Positions 11,592 to 24,362 of a stretch of 64,000 nt of DNA are shown here, piece after piece. The first letter of the stretch is position 1. Every line of letters starts with the position of its first letter. The notes beneath the pieces were generated by a model. It made no database searches. It was not told the origin of the DNA and saw nothing but the letters and a program-made list of their open reading frames with translations. The stretch is from Diphasiastrum complanatum (lineage: Eukaryota > Streptophyta > Lycopodiopsida > Lycopodiales > Lycopodiaceae): contig CM055113.1 of the NCBI GenBank assembly GCA_029204225.1, forward strand, positions 14,907,471 through 14,971,470, read 5' to 3'. The position numbers and the translations under genes are program-made.

Positions 11592-12789
11592 GTTTGGACC
11601 CCCAAACACAAGAACATGTGTGGGGGTGGGAAAATGGAGGAATGCCACATCCTCGTTTATTTTGATATAAAAATAAAAACTACCTACCAAAGCATGGTTT
11701 GATCTCCAAACTATCTACCCTGAGCCCTAAAATCACAAAAAACCCATGAAAGGCATCAACCTTTCCAAAGAGGGCCTATAATAAAAGAATAACTTTGTTC
11801 GTACAGATTAGGTTTGCGAAGCCCACGTGACATTAGATTCTCAAATTCCAGGTGATTAAATGTCCAGGACCTGCGATCGTTCCCCAGGCAATGGGAAATG
11901 GAACGTGTAGCCATGCACACAAACTTTGCTGGGAATATGTTCACTCTTCCTAGGAGGTGGAATGGTTTTCCTGGTAATATGATTAAAGCACCAAGATTTC
12001 TGCATATGGTCATTCTTCTTGCCTCACATAAATGCTCAACAAATTACTAACTTGTAGAGTGATGTGTGGGACAGCTTTCGATAGTTAACGATTGGAACAA
12101 TTGTACTATTTGGAAGGCATGGTCTGGAGCTCATGATGCATCAATTAAAGCAAGCAAAGAGTGTACATATGACCAAAAATTAAAAAACTAAATTAATCGG
12201 CCCAAAGGATAGCATCAAAGCAAGACCTTGATGAGATGAGAACTAAACAATTATCTACTTATCACCATGAAAGTTGGCATGAGTTACAAGTAAAGTGACA
12301 CAAAGAACAGTTGGATAGCCAAGGAGAATGTCACTATGCTAATCAAATAAAAGGAGAACAGGAATTCAGATCTACACAGAGTGCACTGATCTACAGTAAT
12401 TTGGGTAGGTTTTTGCTTTTTTGTAGCTTTTTGGTAGTATCTCTTTGCTTTTTCCATCCTGGTGGGTGGAATTGACCTCCAAGTAAGTGGCTTCTCTAAC
12501 TCTTGATTGTTGTCAGCCTAATGATCAGTGTTATGGAGTTTCTCCAAAGACATAACTGCAAATCGTTCAATTTTTGACGGTTTTTTACCGTTCTTGACTA
12601 GTATTCACTGTTTTAGCTTGAGATTTATCGAATCTACTGTTGCTGTTTTCAGTCATTATGACAGGTTCTAATAATTGCATGCGAGTTATATTGTCAATAT
12701 CGGATCGAGTCTGTATTGTGGTAAAAATTCAATGATTTTGGCTAGAATCGACCAATAAGAATCGATATTGAGCATACTCAGAACCTTTG
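11592..12789. other. No recognised gene
   Basis: AT-rich sequence between copia D and chromovirus B. Only short chance frames are seen on either strand. It may include an older LTR or the left part of relic C1, but I could not align it to either. Confidence 0.5.
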
Positions 12790-13236
12790 TGTTAGGAACC
12801 CAACTCCCTTGGGTCCCAAACCCAGACTTGAGACTGGACGATGACTGGGCCTGTAGACTTGACCAGTGACTCGTGAACCTGCATGGTTGCCATGTGTCAG
12901 GATCTAGGTGCGCACATGGCTTGGAGTCTCTCTCCTTGGAGGTATACAAGGGGAGGAAGGCTCAGTTGCCATCCATTCTGTCTACCTAGGAGGAGGTGGA
13001 TGGAGAGCGTGTGCACGGCCAGGATGTTTGCTAGCATGAGGCAGGAGATGGCTAAGAGCCTAGGCGGTGGTATGGGACGCCGTCTGGGAGGGAGGTCGGA
13101 TCCAGCTTGATACGGTCACAGGCTAGGGCACGGTGGGTGGACCCGGATTAGGCCCTACGGCGGGGTGGAACGTGAACCGTTCGGTCTCTTGTGGTTACCC
13201 GGCACCTAGAGGTTTGCAGTAATTAGGATTGTAACA
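12790..13236 (+). repeat. Left LTR of chromovirus B
   Basis: 447 bp, bounded by the inverted ends TGTTA and TAACA. The right copy at 18508-18860 aligns with all but the first part. Confidence 0.92.
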
Positions 13237-13238
13237 TA

Positions 13239-13251
13239 TGGTATCAGAGCC
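13239..13251 (+). other. Primer binding site of chromovirus B
   Basis: TGGTATCAGAGCC, an exact plant tRNA-Met type site two bases after the LTR. Confidence 0.88.
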
Positions 13252-14098
13252 ATTGTAAGCCGAAAGTAGGTGTGTTGATCCTTAGTAGTTTTCCTGTAAC
13301 TTATGTTGCTTCTGACGGATTTCAAAACGGAATTGAAATGCATTTTTTTCAAGGTTCTTTTTACCTAAAATTGAAGAAAATTTAAGAAAAAAAACAGTAT
13401 GGGGCCCATGGAAGCCCTGCCACGTGGCACTGTCCAAGAAAGGACAGGTGGCGGTCCTTCCTACACCTATTCCGCTCAGATTCAGGCGTTGGTCTGATCG
13501 CAATGGGCCCTCCTCAGCTTTTAGAAAAAACTTGTAAATGGTCACCGCTGCATGTCCAGCGTGGATCCTCAAAAAGTGTTGAGGAATCTGCCACGTGGCA
13601 TCTTTTGGGCCATGTGAGGTGGCAGCTGGCAGCGCCCTACTATTGCGATGTCTTTCAGATCCTTAACTGAGAAAATCGGAACTCTCCCTAAAAACTTAAC
13701 TTGTTTGCATTCTGCCTGTCCCTGTCTGTCAGCGATGGACAGTTCCAAGTAAACAAGAAAATTAAAAGGGAAAAGGGGGCTGTAGGCCACCTGGCTGGTT
13801 GCCAGGGAGTGGCCAGTATGCTGAGGTGGAAGCTAAGTGGCAAGGCAAAGCCACTTGGCAAGAGGTAGGATGGCATGGAGAGGGAAGCATGCCTCTTCCA
13901 TGCATCTGTTTTGTGAAAAGAGGTGGAGGTGGTAGTGCATCCTTCTCTTTGCTCTCTCTTATTCCTCTTGGCAGCCATGGACAATACCATTTGGTTTGTG
14001 GAGAGACAGCAAGAGTAGCCTTGTATCTACTTTCCTTGAGTAGCTTTTGATTCTCTCCTATCGTCTCTTCTTAATTCACCTCTCTTCTCTTTGTAAGA

Positions 14099-14960
14099 AT
14101 GGAGCCTACTCCTACCACACAGCCTATGTCCCCTGTTCATGAGGCTACAGTATCTACCTCTGTTTTAGACCCTGATGCTTTGATGCTAGCTATTACCAGT
14201 CTACAGCAACAGATTGTGGATATGCAAGCACAGTCGGGATCAGCAGGATCTCAAGGAATTGACGCAGCTAAGGCAATTGGTGCATCAACCCTTGTTCACT
14301 CCTGAAGTTTTTGCTGGGGAAAAGAAGGATAGAACCCCGGAGGCGGTCTTGCGATGGCTGGATCGATGGAATTCGCACTTTTCCAAGATTTGAGGGGTAA
14401 GCCTGAAGTTCCTAGGAATTGGGAGGATTTCTACAAGGCCTTTAAGGCGGCCTTCCTTCCTATTCTTGATAATTTTGAATTTTACCGTCAGTATGCAACG
14501 ATCCATATGGATCGATATGGGGAACCGGCCCCTGGATCAATATTTACAAGAGTTTCAGGAGGTCTATTCTCGTTTTGCAACTAGAATAGATCCTTTGCTA
14601 GTAAAGTTGCATTTTATACTGGGGTTGCCAAGAGACTACCAGCTAGAGGTTAGGAGGAACCAGCCTCTTACCCTCGAGGATGTTGTTCGCTTCGCCAGAA
14701 TCTACGATGATACTCGTATGATGGTGAAGCCTGAAACTGGTGTCTTGCCGACGTAAAGGGTAAGAAACCTTTCTTTCCAAAGAAATCGCAAGATAAGGCA
14801 AAGGATGGGAAATCGAAGAAAAGATCTACCTTGGACCAAGAAACCTTTATGAAAGAAAGAAGCGACAATCTATGCTTCAATTGCATGGAACCAGGTCATG
14901 TCACGAAGGAATGTCCAAAGAAACGGAAAGCTAAAGGGGCATCTTTTAAGACGCCAGGTA
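14099..14960 (+). mobile_element. gag region of chromovirus B
   Basis: Begins MEPTPTTQPMSPVHE, continues through a gag core with WEDFYKAFKAAFLP and QYLQEFQEVYSRFA, and ends in a full zinc knuckle C-x2-C-x4-H-x4-C (CFNCMEPGHVTKEC) near 14875-14915. Fossil, interrupted. Confidence 0.8.
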
Positions 14961-14989
14961 ACTCTAGCATATCTAGTGTAGATCTTTCC

Positions 14990-17000
14990 TTTGCTGGTAA
15001 TTCTGTGTGAGCATTGTTGTTTTAATACGGCTGTTTTTGGCCCTCATGACCTCATTCGGATGAAGGGGGTTGTGGGTGGGCAAGCCGTAACTGTTTTATT
15101 TGACAATAGTTCCACACATAATTTTATTAACGCTAATTTGTTGCAGAAGCTAAAGGTGGAAACAAGGCAAAGTGACCACCGATACACAGTGAAGCTGGCA
15201 ACTGGAGCAGAAAGCCAAGTTTGGGACCGGATAGTCCCACGTCTACCAATAGAGATTCAAGCCTATAAAAATAAATTAGACTTTCATATTATGAATCTAG
15301 ATAGGGTAGATGTTATACTTGGTAAGGAGTGGTTCTATGAGAGGAACGAGTCTATGAAGAAAAACCATGTATAACACAGTTTGTCGTTCTTACATAACGG
15401 CCCACTCATAGAATTGAATGGAAATGTTGATATTTCTACTCCGTATATGCTTTCTACTTTGGAAACTGTTAAATGTATGGATGTTGTTGATTGCAATTCT
15501 TATTTATGTTGGTTAAAAGATTTTACTTACCATGAAGAACACAGTTTGCAATTTTACAATCTCCAAATGGAACTAATGTCTAACAACCTAAAGCAAGAAA
15601 ACTCACCAGAAGGTGAAATTTTCAAAAAACTTAGACAAGAATTTAACGATGTGTTTCCCGAGCAGCTTCCTGAGGGTCTTCCCCCCTCTAGGGGTGTTGA
15701 CCATGGTATTAAACTGACTCCTGGTAGTTCTCCTATATCACTGTATCCATATAGGATGAGTACTGCCAAAGAGGATGAGGTTTATAGGCAACTACAAAAT
15801 TACCTTAAGATGGGCCATGCTAGGCCTAGTAAATCTCCCTGGGGGGCACATGTGCTCCTTGTTGATAAAAAAGACGGAGGTACTCGTCTTTGTGTGGACT
15901 TTAAAAAGTTGAATAAATTAACGATTAAAAACCGTTATCCCTTGCCGCGAATGGATGAGCTGGTTGATCAATTGCATGGTACAAAGTACTTCACCAAAAT
16001 CGATTTGAAATCAGGGTATCATCAGATTCGCATAAAGACTGAGGATGTTGAAAAAACCGGGTTTAGAACTAGGTACGGCCATTATGAATTTCTGGTTTTA
16101 CCATTTGGCTTGACAAATGCTCCAGCGACTTTTTAACAGATGATGAACGATCTTCTTCGTCCATATCTGGGAAAGTTCGTAATAGTCTACTTAGATGATA
16201 TTCTCATCTATAGTGAGACCTTGGAGGAGCATGAGGAGCATCTCAGGACTGTCTTAAAGTTACTTACACAGGAGAAGCTTTTTGCCAAGGAGTCCAAATG
16301 TGTGTTCTTCCAAAAAAGGTTGTTATACCTTGGTCACATCATTTCGGACCATGGGTTGGAAATTGACCCAAATAAAGTCCGACAAGTACGTGAATGGCCT
16401 ATCCCTAAAACCATCCGGGAGGTTAAGTCCTTTTTGAGCTTTACGAGGTTTTTTCATAGATTCATCTTGAACTATGCATTAATTGCACTGGCCTTGACGA
16501 ATGTCCTCAAGGGGCTAAAAGAGTTAGCCGGCACAGTAAGTTCAGTCCTCCGGTTACTTGGACCGAAGAGTTGAATCACAGTTTTGAGAACCTCAAATAT
16601 TGTGTAACTACAGCGCCTATTTTACACATAGTGGATCCTAACAAGCCGTATGTACTTGAAATGGATGCCAGTGACTCTGCTATAGGCGCAGTCCTATATC
16701 AGAATGGTAGACCGGTAGCTTTTGAAAGCAAAAAGTTGGACCCTGCTCAAAGGCGATATTCCACCTATGACAAGGAACTTTTTGTTGTTATTCATGCCCT
16801 GAAAGTTTGGAGACATTATTTGTATGGATCCCAGTTTACTATAGTTACTGACCATCAAGCGTTAAAGTATATTAACGATGCGGTCGACCTTAGGGGTCGT
16901 AAGGCCAGATGGTCAGAGATGCTCCAAGAATTTCATTATGACATTGAGTACCGAAAGGGTACTTCTAATAGTGTCGCGGATGCCTTAAGCTGGATTGGAG
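14990..17000 (+). mobile_element. Protease, reverse transcriptase and RNase H region of chromovirus B
   Basis: Aspartic protease with LFDNSSTHNFIN (about 15100) and DVILGKEW, then RT with [26 protein letters not shown] and YLDDILIYS, then RNase H with MDASDSAIGAVL, TDHQALKYI and VADALS. Standard Ty3/Gypsy order. Fossil, interrupted. Confidence 0.9.
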
Positions 17001-17189
17001 AGGTTAATCAGTTAAGCTTTTCTGAGATCCAATCTGAGTTGTATCTGTCCTTAAGAGATTTGTGTAAGACCGATAGGTACTTCGGTCGTATTTGGCTAGA
17101 CGTCCTGGCAGGTTCTTCTAGATCTAGTGATGAGCTTGGAATGCAGAATTCCAAGATTTCTCCTTAGGACAAGATACAAAGAAACTATT

Positions 17190-18460
17190 CCATTAGGAAT
17201 GGATTGCTTTTCCGGAATGGAAAAGTTTGTGTGCCAGAAAATGATGATATAAGGGCCCAAATCCTGCATGAATGTCATGACAGCCCGTGTGCAGGGCACC
17301 CTGGCGCTCAAAGGACGCTTGACTTAGTAAAAAGGAACTTTCACTGGCCAAATTTAAAAAGTCAAGTGGAGGCATATGTTCGCAAGTGTGCGCAATGCCA
17401 AGTTAACAAAGCTGAAAGACTTAAGGCAGCTGGTTTGTTAATGCCCTTGGAAATTCCCAAAAAGTAGGAAAGCATTTCCATGGACTTTGTGGCTACCTCG
17501 GACGGGGAAGCAAAATGATGCCATTTGGGTAATAGTTGACAGGTGGCGCAATTCATACCAACCAAGCAAACTGTCAAAGCTTCTGAACTTGCACAGCTTT
17601 TCGTGAAAAAGTTGTTCGGGTTGTTTGGTTTGCCGAATGACATTGTTAGTGATCGAGATCCAAAGTTCACTGGCAAATTCTGGCAAGCGGTCTTTGAGAA
17701 ATTAGAGACCACTTTAAGTTTGGGGTCATCAGATCATCTTGAATCGGATGGTCAAACAGAGAGGACAAACCAGTCTATGGAAGATATGCTTCGGGCATAT
17801 GTTTCCAGAAGATAGTCGGATTGGGAAAGGTACCTTCCAATGATTGAGTTTGCGTATAACAGCGCAAAGCACTCAGCGACAGGTTTTAGTCCATTTTCTC
17901 TGATGTATGGTTTCCAGCCTAGGGCTCCCATTTCAGTGGGCCTCAAAGGCCTCAAAGTTGAGGCAGCAACAGATTTCCTGCATGATATGCAAGATATGTT
18001 GCTTGTTGCTCGCGAAAACGTAAAAACGGCTCAGGATAGAGCCCAGTTTTACGCTAATCAAAAGCGACAACCTAGGGTTTATGAGGAGGGTGCTTGGATA
18101 TATCTTAGAATCCCAAAAGACTCTAAGGTATTAAAGACTGGGAAATGTCCTAAGTTATCACCTCGTTACGGAGGGCCATTCCGTATAGTAAAGAAACTCC
18201 ATCGGAATGCGTATCAGCTAGAACTTCCTCAAGGTGTTAAGGTACATCCAGTTTTTCGCATTAGTCATTTAAAGGAACGACTTGGTGGAAAGGATGACTT
18301 GATGCCTCAGGAGGACTTAGTTCAGCTAGAGGACCTATCATCCTTTGTACCTACTGAACCACAGGCCATTGTTGATGTACGTCAACGTGGGCTCAGGAAC
18401 CGGCAGGTGACTGTGTACTTGGTTCGTTGGAAAGGAAGTTCCGAGGATGATGATACTTGA
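17190..18460 (+). mobile_element. Integrase and chromodomain region of chromovirus B
   Basis: Integrase finger (HECHDSPCAGHPG, CAQCQVNKAER), core with VSDRDPKFTGKFWQ and DGQTERTNQSMEDML, a GPF-like RYGGPFRIV, then a chromodomain start (VTVYLVRWKGSSEDDDT). Fossil, interrupted. Confidence 0.9.
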
Positions 18461-18507
18461 GAAAAGGAACATGACCTTAAACTGAGATTCCCTGGATTCC
18501 TTCCTTA

Positions 18508-18860
18508 GACTCGTGAACCTGCATGGTTGCCACGTGTCAGGATCTAGGTGTGCACATGGCTTGGAGTCTCTCTCCTTGGAGGTATACAAGGGGAGGAAGG
18601 CTCAGTTGCCATCCATTCTGTCTACCTAGGAGGAGGTGGATGGAGAGCGTGTGCACGGCCAGGATGTTTGCTAGCATGAGGCAGGAGATGGCTGAGAGCC
18701 TAGGCGGTGGTATGGGACGCCGTCTGGGAGGGAGGTCGGATCCAGCTTGATACGGTCACAGGCCAGGGCACAATGGGTGAACCCGGATTAGGGTCCTACG
18801 GCGGGGTGGAACGTGAACCGTTCGGTCACCTGGAGGTTAGCAGTAATTAGGATTGTAACA
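18508..18860 (+). repeat. Right LTR of chromovirus B (shorter copy)
   Basis: About 353 bp aligning with 12868-13236. It ends TTGTAACA and is followed by the target duplication CTTTG. Confidence 0.9.
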
Positions 18861-20935
18861 CTTTGGCACTTCCATCAGAATATGCCCAAAAAGTCAAAAT
18901 TTGGTCAAAATACATGGTTTTTTCACTTTTGTGGGAGTTTGACTCAATATCTTTGCACAAAATGTTGCATGCACATGCTAAGAGGTGCAATGAAGCTCTC
19001 CAAAGGCTGGGAACAAGTTTGGTAGGCAATGGTTATTGTTAAAGGTCTCAAAACTTAGTGTATTTTTGATGATTTTTGGGCATGAATAACTCTTTGTAAA
19101 GTAGCTGAAACCTCTGAACCTGTATACAGTCTGAAAGATGGGTGTGATTGCCTCCAATTCAAGCCCTCATGCACCCGATTTGGGGTGGGAGGCTTAGACA
19201 ACAATTCACCAGAGTTTTGCAAGTAGGCGCCCTCCTAAAATCAATTTTTTGATGGATCTGAGCCTACTGATCTTTGCTGAACCTGATAGGAGCTTCTACT
19301 TCTCTCTGATGAACCTTAGTAGGCTGCTTGTAATCTCCGTTTGATGGCATGCAAGGCCGAGATGTGATTTTTCCTTGAAAAAGTGCGCCCTCCTACAGTT
19401 TATTCTGGCCCTAACACCTCACACGTGTGAAGCCTAGGTGGCATTTGCTAACCTACTCTACCTCTATACTATGCTTTACAGCGACCAATTTGGTGCTCTA
19501 TAGCCAAAGTTAATATCGTCGGAAGTTTTGGCAACTTTTAGCTCAAAATTTGCACAAAATTTAAAATGTTTTGAATGCATGTTGGAAAGTCAAGCAATAC
19601 TATGCATGTTCACTATGAAAAAGTCATCTATGAGTCACTTTGCATGTCTGGAAATCTGGTACTAAGAGTTACAGTAGTTTGATCGGTTAAATTTTATGCA
19701 TAAAAACAGTTTTAGAAAAAGGTAGTTCAAAACGATTTTTTAGTCTAATTAGGCAGTTTACGTAAAAAATTCGATTTTTCAATAAATCACTGCATGTTGA
19801 TTTCGATGCATGCCTGATGTTTCAAAATCAAATTGATATGGATTGGTAACAATGAAACTGAAAATTTGATGATGGAAATCGATTTTCACAGTTTAAGTTT
19901 GAACAAAATTTGAAAAGTACGTAAATTTTTGAAAGAACCATAATTTTTTCGATTTTGTCAAAAATCTGTCAGTTATTGATTAAAACAAAATTGGCTTATG
20001 AAGTGAATGACCTTTCTAAGATGAAATCAGTCGATTTATCAGGTCACAGTTATTCTCACTTTTGGTTGAGGATTTCAGGATCTATCAATCAATTGAAGCA
20101 ATTTCTTGTTTTAAGTGAAAGATAATGGCCAAGAATAACGCAAGTCTCAAGGGAACGGTTCCTATGCTGAAGTATTTGCGGATTTGCAAGCAGTTCAGTG
20201 CAGCACTTAATGAAATGAACAAATGGAAGTGTTGTTGAATCAAGTTAAGACCTTATCCTCGTCGTGTTTCGTTTGCAAGGCACAGTTAGAGATTAAGAGG
20301 TTAGTATCTTGGTGGACAGTGGTTCAACTCACAATTTCATTAATTCTCGTCTTGTGCAGAAACTCGGCTTGGAAACTGAAGCCAGCAATCATAGATATAA
20401 AGTATATCTAGCTTCAGGAGCAGAGTTGGAGACTTGGGAAGTCAGAGTTTCGAAGCTCCCAGTTTTGATTCAAGACTATAGAGAATTAGTTTATTTTCAT
20501 GTTTTCGATGTAGCACGCACGGATATAATTCTAGGCTACGAGAGATTATTTAGAAAATCTCCTAATACCAATTTTGAAAAGCATGTGTTCTCACTTTAAG
20601 AGGGGGATAAAGTAGTTACATTGTTTGGAGACAATTATGTACATCCATCTAAGATTATTTCAACGGCAAATGTAATAGAAATTTTTTATTCACAATGTGA
20701 GGCTCATTCTTTGTTTGCTAAACCCATTTTGGATTTGTCGAAATGCATCTAAATAGTTGTCAATTTTCTGAAATTCTTAACTCGATGGATTTAGATCAGA
20801 AGCAACTTGAAAAGAATAAGATCACAGGATTGAGTTAATTCCAGTTAGTTACCCTTTCTCTAGACAGCCATATCAGTTTTCTCATAAGGAAGAGATAGAT
20901 AACAATGGTGTTAAATTAGAACGGGGCTAGTTAGT
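18861..20935 (+). mobile_element. Ty3/Gypsy relic C1 (leader to start of pol)
   Basis: From about 19196 on, this aligns with the leader and gag start of C2 (37957 onward). The gag start shares GCAGCACTTAA and ATGAACAA. Next come a protease (VDSGSTHNFINSRL, then TDIILGYE at about 20510-20540) and a stretch matching C2 at 39890-40030. The 18861-19195 part has no match in C2 but is probably the same leader. Much decayed, with many interruptions. Chromovirus B sits directly on its left side and may have inserted into its leader. Confidence 0.75.
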
Positions 20936-22417
20936 AGGGTAGTTAATAAGAAACCATAGACAATGACACTATATTTGTGAAATAGCGGGATTGGTAGTAA
21001 TGGTTGTAAGGCTCAATTTAGCCAAATAAGTCCCAAACACAAAGTAGAGGCACAAAGGATAACTATAAGTAGTTGGTGTAAACCAAGGATAAGGGAGCAA
21101 GTTCACACCAAGGCCTCTCAGAACACCGGAAGAGATATATTTTTCTCGATTCTAGGTTCCTTATGTGTTTGTCTTCAAGCACCTCTAAAAAAGAAGATTG
21201 CTTTTAGTTTCTCCCGAAAAAGACATTGTGGATTGGCCGAAAAGGTCAATCTTACAGAAGTTTATGAAGTGCCATTATACCTCTGAAGATAATTACCCTC
21301 AAGTCAAAATGTCTCCAAAGTACACTTAAAACCATCAAGAGTTTATCCATACATATTTGGACGGCTTGTTAAGATAAACATTGTTCCAAAAGATTGCATT
21401 CATTGTTCCTCAATCATGAAGGAAAAGAAGGAAATTAATTCTCTACATAAAAAATTGACTGTTAGAGGAGCAAATGAAGACACAAGAAGACACCTTCCGG
21501 TTAAATCATCTTTCAATTCAGTAGCATGAATTGAGAAACCTGACGGAAACCGACATACGTCAATAATTGCAATGATAGGATAACTTTTCATGTGTAAGAA
21601 TAGAATTACATTCTGAATGGAAAATAATTTGATGTATTAGAGCAGAAGTATTTTCATGTGCATGTCTGAGATTAGAGGTGCAAGAGAAGGAACAACATGA
21701 CAATTCACAAATGCTATTGTTGTGGAGTATTAATAGGATACAGGTCCACCAGGAAGGATCGAAACCTTAGCTATGGAAACAATCGGAGCTATTATCGAAG
21801 ACACGATTGGAACTGGAGAAGTTGTCCAAGAAAGGAAGACAAATGATGAGACATAAGAGGACACAATACAAATAGAGGAGACACGATGCAAAACGGATAA
21901 AATATTAGAATTAGACGACAACCAAGAATGATAATCTCAATAACTTTAGTAGAAAAAAAAAGTTCAGACAATTGGTCAAAGATACCAACACTCCTAAATT
22001 ACCAGCTATAGTCTAGCTTTTGCAGGTTACGTCAGTCACTAGAGAGCTTAAAAGCAACCTCGACTAGGACGTTTTAGGTCTAAAACAGGTAAAACTTTCA
22101 AACATAAATGAGCACAAAACTAGCTCCTATTCATTGCAAAACTTCATTTCAGCTTCCAAATGTCATAAAACAATTGGGAATATATCCCAGCACATATACA
22201 ACACAAAGAAAATTCACAGAAGTGCCAAAAGAAAGCCAATGTAGGTAACTAAGAACCATGAGCAAACACAACATGAACAAGCAACAAAACCAAATTCCCT
22301 AAAAAAACGTCTTTCGATCGAAAAACTTGTTTTTCAAGATTCATGCTGGCGAAACACCTGAAAACTTTGATACAAAGATATTATAGATCACTGCCTCCTT
22401 GTAAGACCCCTCAAAGG
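20936..22417. other. Unassigned repeat-like sequence
   Basis: AT-rich, no gene recognised. A block at about 20910-21330 has the look of an LTR or leader, and the following purine-rich part could be decayed retroelement, but no domain can be named. Confidence 0.4.
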
Positions 22418-22431
22418 TTGCTTAGAATCTG

Positions 22432-23043
22432 AGTTGCAGCGGATCGCGATCCGCTGCAAAAACGAACCGGATCGCGCGATCCGGAACGTCAGCGATCCGC
22501 GACCCGGAGCACAAATTTTATTTTATCTTTTTATTTTTTTTGTGGAAAAAGAAGTAATGGCCAATTTTTTTTTTGAATGGTGGACACGCTTTTCCAATAG
22601 ATATCAAAAATCAGTTTTGAAATGGTGTTCTGATGCCATGGTTTGCAGATCTACTGATTCCGTTTTCTGTTAAAAAACGATAGAGAGAGTTAGAAGGAGC
22701 CTTCCTTAGACTGGCGGGAATTGTATATTTCTTGTGGAATAGCTGAAACCATCTAAAACCATCTACTGATGTCCAAATTTCTGAAACCATATGAACTGCA
22801 TGCAGCCCGTTTGTTTACGAAAATCTATTGATGTCCAGATTTCTTATGAACATAGCCTGCAGCCATCTGAAACCAAGAGATCTGCATAACAATTGCTTTT
22901 TTGATATCCTTTCACATGATACCCATATTGGCCAAAAAAAAAAAATTGCGTTCAGGGAAACCCTAAAAGGAAATCCCGGATCGCGTTCCTGAACACGTTT
23001 CGGAATGCGTTCCGGGTCGCGTTCCGGAATGCGGACTGCAACT
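22432..23043. mobile_element. Small non-autonomous DNA transposon with palindromic GC-rich ends (copy 1)
   Basis: Ends are AGTTGCAG and its complement CTGCAACT. The flanks carry TTGCTTAGAAT at 22418-22428 and 23044-23054 (14 bp if one mismatch is allowed). Just inside the left end are a 26-bp perfect palindrome (22434-22459, core GGATCGCGATCC) and an 18-bp one (22467-22484, CCGGATCGCGCGATCCGG). The right end has a run of units near TTCCGGAACGCG. The core is AT-rich and has no transposase. Internal subterminal sequence (CCCTAAAAGG next to ATCCCGG) matches copy 2 at 41876-42236 in inverted orientation. The duplication length fits Mutator-like elements better than hAT; the superfamily is left open. 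Confidence 0.75.
22434..22459. repeat. 26-bp perfect palindrome
   Basis: Self-complementary around 22446/22447 with core GCGGATCGCGATCCGC. It lies just inside the left end of the small transposon and contains several CpG steps. Confidence 0.97.
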
Positions 23044-23054
23044 TTGCTTAGAAT

Positions 23055-24362
23055 ATGAAAAGAATAAAAGGTTTCTTCTCAGAAGAAAACTCAAATGTAG
23101 CCTAGGCAGTATGAATCATGTACAGCATTGATACAATAAATAGTTAATTCGATAGTTTTGAACAGTGCTCTAGATGTTTTAACCCATTTTTACCACATTC
23201 CAAAGCATTGAATACTGAAGTGTCTTATTTGATATAATAAAAATTTCCAGGAGATATATGCAACAATGAACTCTTTGTTCAAAAACTGCATTTCAATTTT
23301 CACCGTCGAATGCAGTTGGACACTAGAGGTTCAAGAATGCATGATATTTACATACAAATTATATCCAATGAAGTAAAACAAGATGCCTTCCATTCACAAA
23401 TCATAGCTAAACCTTGCATCGGGCTGAGTCTTCTTTGCACACCCCCAATCAGGACCATTAGGAGCAAATGGCACAGAAAACGCTTGACCTTTCAAACTTG
23501 ATAAGGTTTCAATGACCCCATTTACAAACATGTTTGGTTACTACTATGGCTTGGGTAGACAACTCTGCAAAGGAGTTACATTAGATAGAGTATGCTAATC
23601 CAAACGAGCAGATAACTCTTCCTGCAGTATACTCCGTTGATATGAGATGTTGTTAGGAAAAACCTTCTAGAAGCCTGCTGGACTTAGCAAGAAAGATAAT
23701 CCTCTAACTAGATTGTACTATAACTGAGAGGCCATCTGGTGGGCAACCCACTCAAGCTTTTCCATAAAGTGATCTTATTGATGATTAGGTCCCAAAAGGG
23801 CTCAATCTGATTTTGATAGATGGTGGGGCCTATATCAGATTATAACCACTCCAATATAAATGATAAAGATTTAACGGACGTCATCTCCCACCCATAACTG
23901 CTCAAATACTGTGACAAGAAGAGAAAACATTGATAAAAAAAAAATTGTTGCCTTGCAAAAGTAGAGGATGTCATGTGAGGTACATTGGCTAGGAGAGTTC
24001 ATTACTATGACTGCAACTTTCTATGTCTCATTTTCCAAAAGAGCCCAACTCAAACGGCTTGCACTTAGATATGTTAGGAACTAGCAAGCCATCATAAGAA
24101 CAAAATTTAGTGCATACAATACTAAAAGAATCACCACAGCACTTCCCTAAAATTTAGTGCATACAATACTAAAAGAATTACCACTGCACTTCCCCTGTGA
24201 TACTGCTTTATCTCAATAACCTTCCACAGCAAGGAAAACCTTAAAAAACTTCATAGATAAACTATTGAAAGCTATGAAAAGCTAAATATAGCAAGAAATT
24301 GGTATCAAAAACAGGGGCGACATTAATATACATATGGTACAGATACAGTGTGAAATGTTCAC
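23055..24362. other. Intronic or intergenic sequence, no gene recognised
   Basis: AT-rich. Contains a direct tandem duplication of 47 bp at 24102-24195. The next exon of the CTLH gene was looked for here (expected start like NELCRM) and not found. Confidence 0.5.
24102..24195. repeat. Two tandem copies of a 47-bp unit
   Basis: The units begin AAAATTTAGTGCATACAATA at 24102 and 24149 with a few differences. Confidence 0.9.

Larger units (their letters stand above)
12790..18860 (+). mobile_element. Ty3/Gypsy chromovirus B, LTR to LTR
   Basis: Left LTR 12790-13236, primer site, leader, gag, CCHC knuckle, protease, RT-RNase H, integrase and a chromodomain-like C-terminus (VYLVRWKGSSEDDDT), then the right LTR. 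The 5-bp target duplication CTTTG at 12785-12789 and 18861-18865 confirms both ends. RT shows [25 protein letters not shown] and YLDDILIYS. RNase H shows EMDASDSAIGAVL. Integrase shows HDSPCAGHPG and DGQTERTNQ. LTR difference is about 2-3% by eye over the shared 350 bp, so its age is close to that of A. Broken, with roughly ten interruptions. Confidence 0.93.

Noticed and set aside
11756-12013. Minus-strand frame of 85 codons between copia D and chromovirus B
   Set aside because: No splice signals that keep the frame and no resemblance to a known family.
12883-13110. 75-codon frame repeated at 18523-18750
   Set aside because: It lies in both LTRs of element B; same reason.
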